The notes below the pieces were generated by a model that saw only the letters and a program-made list of their open reading frames with translations, was not told the origin of the DNA and did no database searches. From assembly GCA_037176705.1 (NCBI GenBank), contig CM073895.1, positions 6,348,551 through 6,412,550 of the forward strand: a stretch of 64,000 bases of DNA, in the 5' to 3' direction. Of the stretch, positions 10,870-23,500 are shown piece by piece. The position numbers were made by a program, and so were the translations under genes. How positions within the stretch are numbered: the first letter of the stretch is position 1; each line of letters begins with the position of its first letter. Source of the DNA: Molossus alvarezi (Eukaryota; Chordata; Mammalia; Chiroptera; Molossidae).

Positions 10870-11600
10870 TTTCCTGTGGCTGCTGTAACCGACCACCACA
10901 CACTTAGTGGCTTAAGACCACACACATTTAGCCCTGGCTGGTTTGGCTCAGTGGTTAGAGCGTTGCTCTGTGGCCCAATGAGTTGCGGGTTTGATTCCAG
11001 TCAAGGGCAGGTACCTCGTTTGCGGTTTGTCCCCAGCCCTGGTCAGGTTGTGCGGGAGGCAGTCAGTTGATGTGTCCCTCTCACATCAATGTTTCTCTCT
11101 CTCTCCCTCCCTCTCACTTGGTGATAGTGGAAAAATATCCTCGGGTGAGGATTAAAAAAAACCCCACACACATGTTTTTTACTCTATACTTCTGGAGGTC
11201 ATGACTATGACACAGGTCTCATGAGGCTGAAATCAAGGTGTCGGCAGAACTGAGTACCTTCCGGGAGGCTCCAGGGGAGAATCTGTTTCCTGGCCTTTTC
11301 CAGCTCCTGGAGGCTGCCTGCCCTCCTTGCTCGTGGCCCTTCCTCCGTCTGCAAAGCCAAGGACAGGAGACTGAGTCTTTCTTGTGCTGTCTTCCTGGTT
11401 CTCTCTTCAATGTGGTTCCCTGGGGCCCACTGGAATAACCCAGAATGATCTCCCATCTCAGAGTTAGCTGATTAGCAACCGTAATTCCATCTTCCATGTC
11501 AATTCCCCTCTGCCATGTGACATAACATCATCCTAGGTTCTGGGGATTAGGATGTGGACACATTGGGGTGGGGGTGGGGCGCTATTCCATTTAGCACAGT
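10870..11600 (+). mobile_element. Ancient interspersed repeat, split by a SINE
   Basis: GGCTGCTGTAACCGACCACC and TGGCTTAAGACCACACACAT (before the SINE at 10930-11160) continue as TACTTCTGGAGGTCATGACT and AAATCAAGGTGTCGGCAGAA after it. This is a widespread ancient mammalian family that I recognise but cannot name with certainty. The 58-kb copy is the same family inverted. Confidence 0.5.
10930..11160 (+). mobile_element. Ves-type SINE, A subtype
   Basis: Inserted into an older interspersed repeat (10870-11600). Near-duplicate flanks CCACACACAT on both sides. Confidence 0.9.
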
Positions 11601-11849
11601 TATCTTTCAGTTTGCTCCTAAAGACCTTTGCTGGGCGCTGGTCCCCCAGACCTCTCAGCTCTCCCAGCTGACTGGCTTCTGTCCTCCTTTGGCATGCCTC
11701 CTGTCTGGCGGTCAGAGGCTCACACTCTGATAACACTGATGAACTCTGGAGGTCTTCCCTGCCTCCCTCGGAGTCAACCACAGCGGCACAATCAAGCTGA
11801 AGGCAAAACCAAGCTCCTTCCTGCTGTTCCCGCTGCTTGAATCATCCGC

Positions 11850-12370
11850 CCCCAGGTCTCAGCTGAAACGTCACCTCCTTGGGGAGGTCCTCTGTGGGCC
11901 CCATGATGTGACCGCTGCCAGAACCATGTGTGGACCTGCACCCCGCCCCCCACACACACCTAGAGACGCTCTGATCTCAATGTTCATTCTGTGAAGACCC
12001 CTTCCCTTGTCTCCTGCTGTGTGCTGTTTCCGGGAACAGGCGGCTGTCCTCACCTGGTCAGGCGTGTGATTTCCCGTACCTGGAAGCATTTACATACTAG
12101 TGCCCAGGACTACTCAACCCCCTCCCCCTTTACCCTGTATAATTTGTTGTCACTTGTCACACTGTACGGGGGGCCATTTCGTCTTGCAGCCACCACCCAG
12201 GATGTGCCTCATGTGTAAGTTCCCCTTAGTAAACTCCATTCTTATTGTCTCGTGGGTCCTTTTTGCATGTGGTTTCATTTCCTGGCTGGACTGCAAGGTC
12301 CTTGAAGACAGAAGATGCCTTATGGGCATCACTGCGGTGTCCCAGGACTGAGCCCAATGTCGAGGCCAGC
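11850..12370 (+). mobile_element. L2-like LINE fragment
   Basis: GGTCTCAGCTGAAACGTCAC followed by TGGACTGCAAGGTCCTTGAA and CAGGACTGAGCCCAATGTCG follows the L2 3' end order. Degraded. Confidence 0.45.
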
Positions 12371-12582
12371 GGCAGCCCTCAATGAACACTCCATCTGCGG
12401 CCAAGGAGTAGTAGGGGAGGGGAGCACAACCAAGGTCACGGGTAAGAACCGACTCACATATATCTTTACGAAGAAACCTGTGCCAAGGAGGGTGTCGGGA
12501 TGATAGCTACCTGCCTCCCCCTTCTCCCTCTGGGAGCTGAGGAACCGGTCCTCCAGGAGGCAGATTTAAGAGAGCAAGACTT

Positions 12583-12848
12583 GCCCTGGCCGGTGTTGCT
12601 TGGTGGTTAGAGTATCAGCATGTACATCGCAGGGTCTTGAGTTAGATTCCAGGTCAAGGGCATGTACCTGGGTTGCAGGTTCGATCCCTGGCCCCAGTCT
12701 GGGCACATGCAGGAGGCAGTCAATCGATGTGTCTCTCTCACATCAATGTAGTTTTTCTTTTTCTCTCCCTCTCTCCCCATCCCTCCCTCCCTCCTATTCT
12801 CTCTAAAAATCAGTGGAAAAAATATCCCTAGGTGACGATTAACAACAA
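12583..12848 (+). mobile_element. Ves-type SINE, A subtype
   Basis: Diverged full-length copy, tail ATATCCCTAGGTGACGATTA. Confidence 0.85.
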
Positions 12849-13071
12849 GAGATGGCGAGACTGCCTCATTTACATTCCGTCTTTGACCCCCCACCCCCAC
12901 CCCCCACCCATAAGGAAAACAGCCAATGTTGCCGCCCTCCTGTCCCCACGGTGAAGTGACCTCCGGATAGAGGGCAATGCGGTCAGGCCTCCACAGAGAA
13001 AACCTACTCCATTTAAAGGACTGAAATTCAGTCTGTGGTCACATTCTTCCTATGTAGTAAAGGGACCTTTC

Positions 13072-13298
13072 ATTTATTTTTAATTTACTTTTTAGAGAGA
13101 GAGGAAGGGAGAAAGAGATAGAAACATCGATGTGAGAGAGAAACATTGATGTGTGAGAGAAACATCGATCAGCTGCCTCCTGCACGCCCCCTACTGGGGA
13201 TCAAGCCAGTAACCCGGGCATGTGCCCTGACTGGGAACCAAACCGGGACCTCTCAGTCCATGGGATGACGCTCAATCCACTGAGCCACACTGGCCAGG
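13072..13298 (-). mobile_element. Ves-type SINE, B subtype
   Basis: Reverse orientation with a small internal duplication of the AACATCGATGTGAGAGAG segment. Flanks AAAGGGACCTTT and AAAGTACCCTTT. Confidence 0.88.
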
Positions 13299-13411
13299 CT
13301 AAAGTACCCTTTTAAAAAATTGTGTATTTCTCATTATGATCGTAGTTGGGAGTTGTTCATTGATTCATTTTTTTAGTGTTTTCACTTGCAAAATTAGAAG
13401 TAGTTAGGCTA

Positions 13412-13616
13412 GCCCGGCTGGTGTGGCTCAGTGGTTGAGCATCGGCCCATGCACCAACAGGTCGCTGGTTCGATTTCCGGTCAGGGCACATGCCCAGGTT
13501 ATGGGCCTGATCCCCAGTGTGGGGCATGCAGGAGGCGGTCAGTCGATCTTGTCTCTCATCGATGTTTCTATCTCTCTCTCCCTCTTTCTTCCTCTCTCTC
13601 AAGTCAATAAAAACAG
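13412..13616 (+). mobile_element. Ves-type SINE, B subtype
   Basis: Head GCCCGGCTGGTGTGGCTCAG, tail TCAAGTCAATAAAAACAG. Confidence 0.88.
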
Positions 13617-15836
13617 AAAAGTAGGTACCCCGATGGTAGATTACCAGTTTTGGTCTGTGAAATCCGTAAGTGTGGAGACTGCTCATGAAAGCCACCTTCC
13701 AGCTGCCCAACCGAGTTACGAACATGTCGCCTTGGGGCTGCCAACGCCTCCCCAGGTACGCTCTTGCCCACATCAGCTCAGCCTCACTCTGCTCTGCCTT
13801 CATTTCCCCATTTCCAGTCATCTCGCCAAACCCCGTCCACTCCCAAACCACACCCGACCTGGCTGCGTGCCGGCCACGTTCTCAGCACCGTGGGCACGGC
13901 AGTGAGTGAGCGCGGTCTGTGGCTCCTCCTCATCTCCCTCTTCCTCACTTGCTGCTGCCCCGACCTTGACCTCCATCAGCTTCCAAGGGCCTCTCAGCCC
14001 GGACATTTTTCAGTTGCAAAGCGTCGTTCCTCCTTCGCCGTCACTCATCCCGTAGTCGGCTTGGCCTGCCACGGCCCTCAAACCCTTCCCGTGATACCTT
14101 CTATCGGTGATCAGATTTTGCACACAAATCTCCAGTATGTGCGTATTGGTTGTTTTTGAGTTATATGCATGGATGTGTGGTGTGATACAACACACACTCA
14201 CACAGGAATTGTGAAGGGAGGAAGAAATAAAGATAGATGTCGGTCCTACTGTTTTGTTCTCTGCCAACACCCTAGTAGGCTCCTTTCCGCCCTCTCTCTC
14301 CTCAGACTTGATCTCCTTGAGGCCACCGAGTCATCAAGCCGCCGAGCACTTCCCTTTCTGGTCCCAGAAGATGGTAGAGCTGGCAGCTGGGACTTCTCCG
14401 GTGGCTCCGTGTCCCTTGTTCGATAGAGTCTCACCTCATACCTGCCACTGTCCCCCTCTGGGCGGCAGGGCAATAGCAGGCAAAATGGGGCTTCACCCTG
14501 TTTGGAGACCTTTTGGAGAAATCAGCTGGGATGACTCTATATCGCAGACCAGATGACACTCAGGCCTACCAAATCTCTTCCTGTCCCCTCTTCCTCCCTC
14601 TCCGCTCCGAATCCACCGACCTCTCGCCATTCCCGAACTTGGCCAGTCCGCTCTGGCCTCAGACCTGTGCGCCTGCTCCCTCGGCCAGGCCCGTGCTGTG
14701 CAGATTCTGCCCTGCTGGCCCCAGCCTCCTCGGGAGGCCTCCCTCTTCCTCCCTGTCACCCTGACGCTGCTCCCTTTTTCTGTATCACGCCTCTCACGCC
14801 ATGGCATGGTTTTCTTCATTGCTGTAGCCCCAGTGCCTGGAACACAGTAGGTGTTCAACTAATGAGTGTAGTTTCTCCCAAATCTATATTCCTGCTCACC
14901 TGAGCTCCAGAGCCATATGGCCAATGTCCTTCTAGACATCTTCTGTGTGTCTCATGAGCTCCTCCATCTCAACATGTCCCCAAATTTTACTATCTTCTCC
15001 CAAACCTGCCTCTCAGCTGCCTCTCAACCGTTCACCACTGGCCCACATTGGAAACCTGGCAAGGACACCAGACACCTCCCCTGTGATGGCCTAGTGGTCC
15101 CAAAATCCTGAGTTTCTCTCTGGATTCTCCCTCACGGCTGGGCCTGAGCACTGTTGGCTCTGCAGGGTCCTCGTTATGTCTTAGGGATTGTTCTCCCTAA
15201 CCCAGTTCCACCCCATCCTTATTACTGCCATGACTCTCTCTGAAACTCAGTGGTCACAGAAACGCTGGGATTCTCTAGAGGACCAAGTTCTGACTCAGTT
15301 TGGCTCAGAAGGACCCACAGGTTTGAGATCAGCTTCCCACATCTTTCTGGCTTCACTTTCAGGTCGAACTACCCGGAGGCTCCCCTAAACACCTCCACGT
15401 CTCACCTGGAGCATTCATCCTTCACCTTCCAATGGCAGCTTCTCCACCTGGAGAAATTCTCGTCTTTCCTAATTCCACCTCTTCCTTCATTGCAACCAGG
15501 CCCACACCTTTCTCTTCTTGTTGAATTTTACTGGCCCATGTAAATACACACATCTATAAATATTTCTATGCGTAGCTACCTGTGTCTATAGTAAGCGGCA
15601 CATGAGCTCATAGCAATTATCTCTAGCTCTAATCAATTACCACGTGGATCATTATAGATCCCCTCTCTTGGTTTATCTGTAATTTCCCACTGCAACAATG
15701 AGATGGTTCCTACCGTCTGCCATCCATTTACTTGTCTGATTGATCTCAGTATACATGTATAATACAGGTCTCTCATTGTATTTTACCCGTGGGTTTATTT
15801 GCTCTCAAGATCAAAGCTCATTCTCAAGCACTTAGA

Positions 15837-16055
15837 AATAACTACACACCAGGCACTGATCTAAACACTATAAACACAGTATCTAATTCTCCTAACCAAC
15901 CATGTGAGACATTTATTATTCCTTCCATTTAACAGAAGAGGAAACTGAGGTACAGAAAAGCCAGAAAGTACAGAAGAGTTCAAGCCAAGTTAAGCAATTA
16001 CTAAGAGGCAGAACCGAGGTTGACTCCACAGAGCAGACCTCCAGAGTCATGGACT
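15837..16055 (+). mobile_element. MIR SINE
   Basis: CCATTTAACAGAAGAGGAAA, CTGAGGTACAGAAAAGCCAG and GGCAGAACCGAGGTTGACTC follow the MIR core order. Confidence 0.65.
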
Positions 16056-16759
16056 CCACAGCCTTCCTGTGTACGAGGTGTTGTAGATAACGTGAGCTGA
16101 ATGAATGATGCCACAGTCCCTTGACTTCTGACTTTCCAGCCTTACCGCTCCTCAGAGACTACACTGAAGATCCCTCCTGCAGAAGGTCAAGGATGGTTCA
16201 ATCCCAGCATTGTGCTATTTACTTCATCTGTGCCCTCAACACTCTTTTACGTTATATAATTAATCATTCTACTCCCCCAAAAGCTGTTCCCAATCCCACC
16301 TCTGTCCCACCTGGTCCTGAGCCATTGCCTCCACTAATACCGTATTTTCTACTCAGCAGGTGTTCCCTCCACTTTCCTGTCCCACCCCTCAAAGTTTTCT
16401 CCACCTTCTTGCACACACCCTCTTCAGACACACACAGGTCTCTATGCAAAGCCTCTAGCTCTGCAGTATTGGGGGACTGCATTCCCTCCTCACTCCCTCC
16501 CTCCCTGTGTCACCTTTAGGACAAGCAAAAGCTTCCCCGATCTCACATTTAAAAAATCATCCCCCTCTTCTCCCCTTCTTTCAGAAAATATCACTGAGTG
16601 CTTTCTCCATGCCTGCTCTGGGCAGTGGGGATTCTGGGATAAACAAACCCGGCCAAAGCCGTGTCCTCAAGGGGCTGACACTCCAGTGCAGCCAGACCGC
16701 TTGACGCAGCAAGGAATGCCCCCCCCCCCCTCACGGAAAAGAAGCACATCTTGGTGATC

Positions 16760-17344
16760 AGCGATTATATTTGTTTTATTGAGTATACAGAGACAATTTC
16801 ATTGTCCTCTAACAATAAAATTTAGGGTTAATAATCCCTCACTTGGTTAAAGTCTCCACAGAGACCTGTTCCCCAACTTCCTAGACACTATGAATTGTGA
16901 CCTCACACTTTCCAAGAGTGGTGATTCTGGGGACAGATCAGACGAGAATGATTCTGCCCTGAGCACGTGCCCGTGGCCCCCAGAAGACCCAGGGGATTGG
17001 AGAAGATGTTGTTTCTCTGGCCAAATTTGATTCCTTCTGTCTCCCCTCTCCCATAGTAATGCTTTTTGGTATAAGAGCGAGGGTTACAGCAGCCCCACAA
17101 TGGCTGACCCAGCCATGGTCGAGGGACGGCTGCTCGCTGTGACTCGGGGCTGGTGCTGGACCATCCTGGAGAGAGACAGCCTGGCTTTAACCCTGCACAG
17201 AAGCCCTCTGGGCAGCCCCAGTGAGACCTGTGTTCCACACTGGACTTGTCCGAGTTCCGGATATTTACAAACAACTACTAGTCAGAAAAAATCCCTAGAA
17301 GGGAGCTCCACACAGACCCACTGAACACACTCCCCCGGCTTGAG
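16760..17344 (-). other. SLC2A5: SLC2A5 3' untranslated region (predicted)
   Basis: Non-coding stretch between the stop codon and the first good poly(A) signal. No repeat recognised in it. The cleavage site is estimated 15-25 nt past AATAAA. Confidence 0.6.
16775..16780 (-). terminator. SLC2A5 polyadenylation signal AATAAA
   Basis: AATAAA on the minus strand (TTTATT on the plus), 565 nt beyond the SLC2A5 stop. It is followed on the minus strand by a G-rich run (16713-16730), like a downstream element. It is the first canonical signal after the stop. Confidence 0.6.
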
Positions 17345-17548
17345 TTACTGCTCCAAGGTGGAGGGCGGGAGCTCCTTCAGTTCCTCCTTTTCTGGGTGCA
17401 CCTCTGACATCTTGTTCATCTTGGCGAAAATCTGATTGATCTCCATGAACGTCTTGGCCTTGGTCTCGGGCACAGCCAGGAATACGTAGATGGTGGTGAG
17501 CAGACAAATCGCAGCAAAGATGATGAAGCTGTAAGCTCCAAGGCCCTC
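17345..17548 (-). CDS. SLC2A5: SLC2A5 exon 12 (TM12, C-terminus, stop)
   Basis: 204 nt encoding [50 protein letters not shown] and the tail ending ELPPSTLEQ, then TAA at 17345-17347. Acceptor CACACACAG. Confidence 0.97.
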   Translation of the reverse strand, partial: EGLGAYSFIIFAAICLLTTIYVFLAVPETKAKTFMEINQIFAKMNKMSEVHPEKEELKELPPSTLEQ

Positions 17549-20500
17549 CTGTGTGTGTGGGGAGGGGGCCAGGTTATCACTCTTGAAGAGGTTTTCCCTT
17601 TACGGCTTGAGGACTTTGTGGATCCAGAGCCTCCGGGGACCCACTTACTTGAATGAAGGGGAAGAGCAAACCCACGGTGAAGTTGGAGAGCCAGTGGACG
17701 CTGCCGCCCACCATGAAGGCCGAGGACCGCGAGGACTGCAAGAAGATCTCGGTGATGAGCAGCGCGGGGATGGGACCTGCGGGGAGAGGGGCTCTACTCG
17801 CGCAAGGCGGAGCAAGCCCGGCAAGGGTCCCGGAGCCCCTGCGGGGTGCCAGAGGGGGGTGATGAGCCTAGGACTCCTGGGCCTGTGCAGAAACAGTACG
17901 AGAAGGCCCAAAGCACGAGCCACATCCCGTGATGTCCCTAAGAGGGGCCGTGACCATCTGTAAGGCTCTCGGCGCTAATCGCACAGGGCAGTGGTTCAGC
18001 CTACACCGGCTGCTTCACTGTTTTCACTTAATTACGCTGCCCACACCCCACGGCAACAGGGAGCCGGGCGTCCCTGGAGCCCCGGGAGCTCAAGCCGGAC
18101 ATGTCCACGGCGACGGCGCAGGAAGGGGCCAGGGAAGCGCAGCGCCAGCTCTGGGTACATACTGGGCCCAAGGGCATGTCCTGTGACGTAGGCGAAGACA
18201 CAGGCGATGCTGAGGTACGGCATCCAGGACACTGTGTCCTGTGGGGAGGAAACAGTTGGATCACACCTGGCAGAGACAACCTGGGACAGGGAATGCCAGG
18301 AACCTGGTTCCCAGAGGGCCAGCTGCTCTGCCCGGGTTGGGGAAGGATGGCACCTGGCTCCTCCTTCAACAGGCAGTGCCACCTGCTGCCATCGGAAAGT
18401 CGGCAGGAAGTGGGCTGTGGGCTACTGGGGGTGGGGGCCGCACATGCCCAGCCAGGCCCCACCGCCTCACCTGCAGAGCCAGGGCGGTGGTCAGCACGCA
18501 GCAGGAGGTGCAGCAGATGGAGAAGCCCAGGAGGAGCAGGACTCTCCGCCCCAAGAGCTCCACCACGAACACCTGGGGGAGAGGGGCCAGGAAAAGCAGG
18601 GGGGCTCAGGAGCCCCAAGCCCCGCCGGACACCCCTGCCCAGTGCTGCCTTCGCAGGAAGCTCCTCGCCCGCCCCGCACACCCCCCTGAAGGGCATCTGT
18701 GAGGAGAGCCCAGGCGTGGTGTGTCCCCAAGGGTGTGCCCCCGAATGGCCAGCGGGCCACAGCACTGCTCAGTCCAGGGGCCCCTTTGCTCCTGTCATGT
18801 GGTGGCCCTGGCACAGGCAGTGGTTTCCAAGAGGTCAGAGCGCCACCTCACCCAGGGGAGCTTTGGGACCGGGGGAGGCTTGTCTCCATCTTGAAGAGCC
18901 AGGGTTACCTCCCACGTGAGACCGGCTGTCATCTGCCAGAGCCCAGAGGCTACCCGTGGAGGGACTGAGGGGCATGTTGCTGCCTCGGGTCCGGGCTCCT
19001 TTCTCGGCCAGGACCCCCACTCTCGAGATGCCCTCCATCCTTGGCAGCTGCTGGGACCCAGCTCCCCGGGACACTCACAGCTAACATGGTTATCACCATG
19101 TTGACAGCCCCGGTGCCCGCCGTCACATACTGGACGTCGCTGGCTCCCACCCCAGCGCTCCGGTAGATCTGGCCTGCGTAGTAGTAGATCTGGAAGGCAA
19201 CCCAGGGCTGGTGGGCTGGCCCGGCCGCTGCCCGCTGCCCGCTGCCCACTGCCCCCGCCCTGGGCGCCCCCTACCGCGTTCACTCCCGACAGCTGCTGGC
19301 CGCCCATGAGGATGATGATGGAGATGAGCTGCCACCGCAGGGACCTCATCTTGAACAGCTTCACCACGGAGATGAAGCCAGCAGCCTTCTCCGCCTCGTC
19401 CTCCAGCCGAATCTCCTCCATCTCAGCCTCCACGTCCTCCCAGCCGCGCAGTCTCCTCAGTGCTAAGGGAGGGGACCAGGGGACCGTCTGGGGTGAACCA
19501 CAGCTTCCCCGGAGTGAAGGTGCTGCAGCCCTGTCCCTCCCCCCACGGGAGGGCCTCACCCTTCCTGGCGGCTTCTTCGTCTTTCTTCTGAACCAGCAAG
19601 TACCTGGGGCTCTCGGGGAAGAAGGGCAGCAGCAGAAGCTGCAGACCTGCGGGGATCCCAGTCACCCCAAGGAGGATCGGCCAGCCTGCAAGGAACCAGC
19701 GTCTCTGTGAGAGCTGGATCCAACACTACGTGCCAGAGAGGGCCCCGAGCCAAGACTCCCGCCCCCTCCAGCCCCCAGCCGGCTACTGAGTCCTGTCGCC
19801 CTGGCCAGTTCCCTTCGGAACCGGGACACAGGCTCCGCGGGGACGTGGCCTTTATCTTGCTCATCCCTGTGTCCCCAGCACCTGGGATGGTGCTTAACAA
19901 ACACTCTGCAAATACTTACAAAATGCACAGCGATGAACACCTAGTGTCCACCTAGCAGGTGGACAAAATAAAAACTCTGACACCACCAAGCGCTGGTGAG
20001 AATGTAGACAGGCTGGCAGGAACGGCTGGCTGATGCTGGCCGCCCTCACAGGCTCTGACCCGGCAGACCTGCTCGGGTGTATGCCCGGGCCACCAGGGCA
20101 CGCAGCCAGAAAGGTCAGAGCAGCCAACGGCAGAATGAAACCCGGGAGCAATGCAAATGCCCCCTGGGGTGGCGTGGGGATGAGAGAAGTGGATTCGATA
20201 CTGAGAACGAGGCGAGACAAGGAGCCCCTGCGGCAGGAAGCCCAGGGACGGAAAATCCGCTTTATCTTGGCAAAAGGTGGTGAAGCAAGGTTGGGGTGAT
20301 CATTAATATCGACTCATTGGCTCCTTTTGGGGTGGGAAGGCCACAGCCGAGGGCACACAGCGGGCTTCCGGGGGGCTGGCGGGGTTCTAGTTCTGGCCCC
20401 GGGTGGCGGTCACCTGGGTGTTTGATTTCTGTTGGACCAAATGCACCTTTATGTTTTATACATGCTTCCTCCTTCACCGTGCAGTGCGTGAGGGAGGAGT

Positions 20501-23500
20501 TCGGGCTGCTTCTAGGAGCGGCTGATGCCCCGGCTCACCCCGTTTCTCCTGGGCTTGCAGCGAGCTGACCGAGACGTCTGTGCGCTGCACACCCGGCTCT
20601 TGTGTGAACTCGCTTCGTCCCAGCAACGTCACGAGGCAGGTGCCGGGACCAGCCCCCTTTCACACGTGTGAACCCTAAGAGACCTGGAGGGTGTCGGTCC
20701 CTGGCCCAGGATCAGTTATTTAGTGGCAGATCTGAGACGTGAACCCAGGCACGTGGGACCCTGGGCACCCTAAACCACATGCTATGCAGACTTTTCATCG
20801 AACTGAAGGTGAGGACCACCTGACGACCAGTGATTTGCCACTTATTAAATAGATGCCAACCACTGAAATGGGAGGGAAACACCTGAAGAACACCCTCGTT
20901 TAGATGTCGTTTCCAAGTCATGTGTCACTCCCTGAACCTAGCCCCATCCCACCGCCCCATCGCTCGCGGCCACCAAGACAATGAGAGCTGTGCAGTGTCA
21001 GGTTCAACCGTGCCCGCCCACCACGGGCTGGACCTCCTTCCTGACCTCAGCTCTGAGCCAGGAGCCACTCCGCCTGGGTGCTGCTCCGTCACCCTGCACA
21101 GCCTCGTGCGCACCCGCGGCCCACTTGGGCCACCGCCCTCTGCCTCTGGTCCCCACCCCCACTCACCCCCGCACTGAAACTCTTCTGGGAGACTTTGAAC
21201 TGTCCAGTTCGGATGCCGAGTTTGCAGTGTCTGCACTGTGACCGCCGCGTCCTTCCTGACGCTGTTCTCGTCTCGCCTCCCTCCCTCCCTCCCTTGTTCT
21301 CTGAGCACCTGTTATGTGCCAGGAATTGTGCTGGGGAGTCAAAGATGAGTGAGGCCAGGCCCTGCCCTGCACACACCCTGTCTGCAGGAAGGGCACCGCT
21401 GGTCAGTGTCTCAGGGAGGACGGGGGGACAAAACGCAGTTCCCAGGATGCGAAAAGCACTTTTACACGCTCACACACTCCGCCCGTGTCTGGAAGCCAGT
21501 CCCCCTCCCCTCAAGTGCAGACCCTCTCTAAGGCCCCTCCCTGGTGGGACCACACCCTCCCACACCCACAGAGCACTTCAGAGATGCCAGGGCTCAGCCA
21601 CCGCTCTGGGCTCTGCTTGCTCTTTCCATGCGATCGGCAGGAGAGAGGACCCTAGTCCCCTCCTGGTCCCCGCGCTCTCCAAGCGGGGCTGAAAGGTGGA
21701 AAGAGTGGAGGTCAGACGTGGCCTAGGCCTGAGCTGCCTGAGTTTGTGCCCGAATGAGGCCTTGAACATGTTATCTAACCTTACTATGCCTTAGTTTCCG
21801 CACCTGTAGGATGGGTATAACAACAACAACATATGCTTCGCCGGCTTGCCTGGAGGATTAAATGGATCGATATGGAAGACCTGGTGCCTGGCCACAACAA
21901 GCACTTTATACATTTCGACTGGTGTTATTAATGGTGATATCCCTTTCAGAGGTTCGAGACCCAAGACAAAGGAAGAGGAGGTCACTCAAAAACAACGAGT
22001 TATGAGTTACTGTGCACCTACTATGTGCCAGGCACCAGACTCTCAGGGTGGGCTGTGTGGCTCCGGAGTGAGGGTCTGGGTGGCCCAGGACTCCCACCTC
22101 ACCCACAGGGGCCTGGTCTGGGGAATGGGTAATACACAGCTGCCTGGAAGCCACAGGCATGGAACCTGGCAGGCGGGTGCCATCGGGACCGTGCCCCAGG
22201 CCCTGTATGGACAGCCACCATCAGGCCAAGGGCAAGTCAGACAACAGCGCTTCCTGCTCACTGAAAGCCACCTCACTCGTGTCCTGAGAGAGACTAGAAA
22301 ATGCCAGCCACTCTGTCACCACCAACTTGAGGGGTCAGAGCAGTGTTGGGGCCCAGAAGGACAGCCAGCCACTCTATCACCACCAACTGAGGGGTCAGGG
22401 CAGTGTTGGGGCCCAGAAGGACAGCCAGCCACTCTATCACCACCAACTGAGGGGTCAGGGCAGTGTTGGGGCCCAGGAGGACAGCCAGCCGATGAGAGAG
22501 AAAAGACCAGCTCACAGAAACGAGCAGCGAGCGGAGGGAGGGCCGGGGCCCGGAGGCGTCTGAGCCTACCTTCCTTGTTTGCGAGGACGTTCCGAAGGCC
22601 TAAGATCTGGGCCACGAGGATGCCCACGGTGATGAAGAGCTGGGGCACCACCCCCAGAGCCCCCCTCAGGTTCTTAGGGGCCATCTCCCCTAAGTACATA
22701 GGAACAACGTTGGAAGACAGACCTGGGAGGAGGTTGAAACAAAAACAGGATCAGGAAAGAGCCGGTGGTGGGGGGCAGGCTGTCACTTCAAGTACATTTA
22801 TTCTCACTCAGTGGTCACATCAGTTGGGCTGCAACTTTCTCAAACCTGCCGACATCCTCTGGCCGGGTGGCTCAGCTAGTTGGAACGCTGTTCCGTACAC
22901 CAAAAAGTTGCAGGTTCGATCCCTGGTCAGGGTGTGTGCGGGAGGCAACCGATCGATGTGTCTCTCTCACATCGATGTTTCTCTCTCTTGCTCTCTCTAA
23001 AAATCAATAGAAACATATCCTCAGGTGAGGATTAAAAAAACAAAAACTGCTGAAGCAAACACCTCTTTTTTTTTTTGTTTTTTGTTTTTATCCTCACCAG
23101 AGGAAATTTTTCCATTTTTTGTACAGATAGAGTGGGAGGGAGAGAGAGGAAGGGAGAGAGAGAGAGAAACATCGACGTGAAGGGACACATCGAGTGGCTG
23201 CCACCCGCACGACCAACCAGGGCCGGGGACAAACTGCAACCGAAGTAGGTGCCCTCAGCGGGAACCGAACCCGGGTCTCTCAGGACCGCAGGCCGACGCT
23301 CTAACCGCTGAGCCAAACAGGCCAGGGCCAAACACCTCTTTTAATTCTAGGTCCTTTAAACGTTGAGGAAGGAGAACACAGTCTGAGCACAGGAGGTCAT
23401 GGACAGGTGCCTTGGTTTCCTGACGGGTGTCAGCGGGGGACACAAGCCAGCCTGGCTTCAGGCTTCCCCCTAACTGGTTTGGTCTCAGAGAAGAGAAGCC

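Larger units (their letters stand above)
8259..16744. other. SLC2A5-SLC2A7 intergenic region
   Basis: About 8.5 kb between the SLC2A5 3' end and SLC2A7 exon 1. Holds eight SINEs (8765-13616), one hAT-type element (9724-9977), an ancient repeat split by a SINE (10870-11600), L2-like sequence (11850-12370 and probably 14690-15540), a MIR (15837-16055) and an L2-like remnant (16580-16690). No gene found. Confidence 0.6.
17549..19559. other. SLC2A5 introns 6-11 (compact 3' half)
   Basis: Short GC-rich introns at 19463-19559, 19190-19274, 18573-19078, 18239-18470, 17777-18162 and 17549-17648. None holds a recognisable transposon. Confidence 0.6.
19686..22569. other. SLC2A5 intron 5
   Basis: Contains L2-like (about 19840-19940, 21290-21400) and MIR-like (20700-20770, 21730-21930) remnants and the 60-bp minisatellite. 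No Ves SINE is present, unlike the neighbouring introns. Confidence 0.5.

Noticed and set aside
18028..18919. Open frames of 245-272 residues overlapping SLC2A5 exons 9 and 10
   Set aside because: They are shadows produced by GC-rich sequence; the true reading frame is the spliced GLUT5 one with conserved residues.
21846..23000. 384-residue plus-strand open frame antisense to SLC2A5 exon 5
   Set aside because: Runs through a MIR, a minisatellite, a real exon in antisense and a SINE; no homology recognised.
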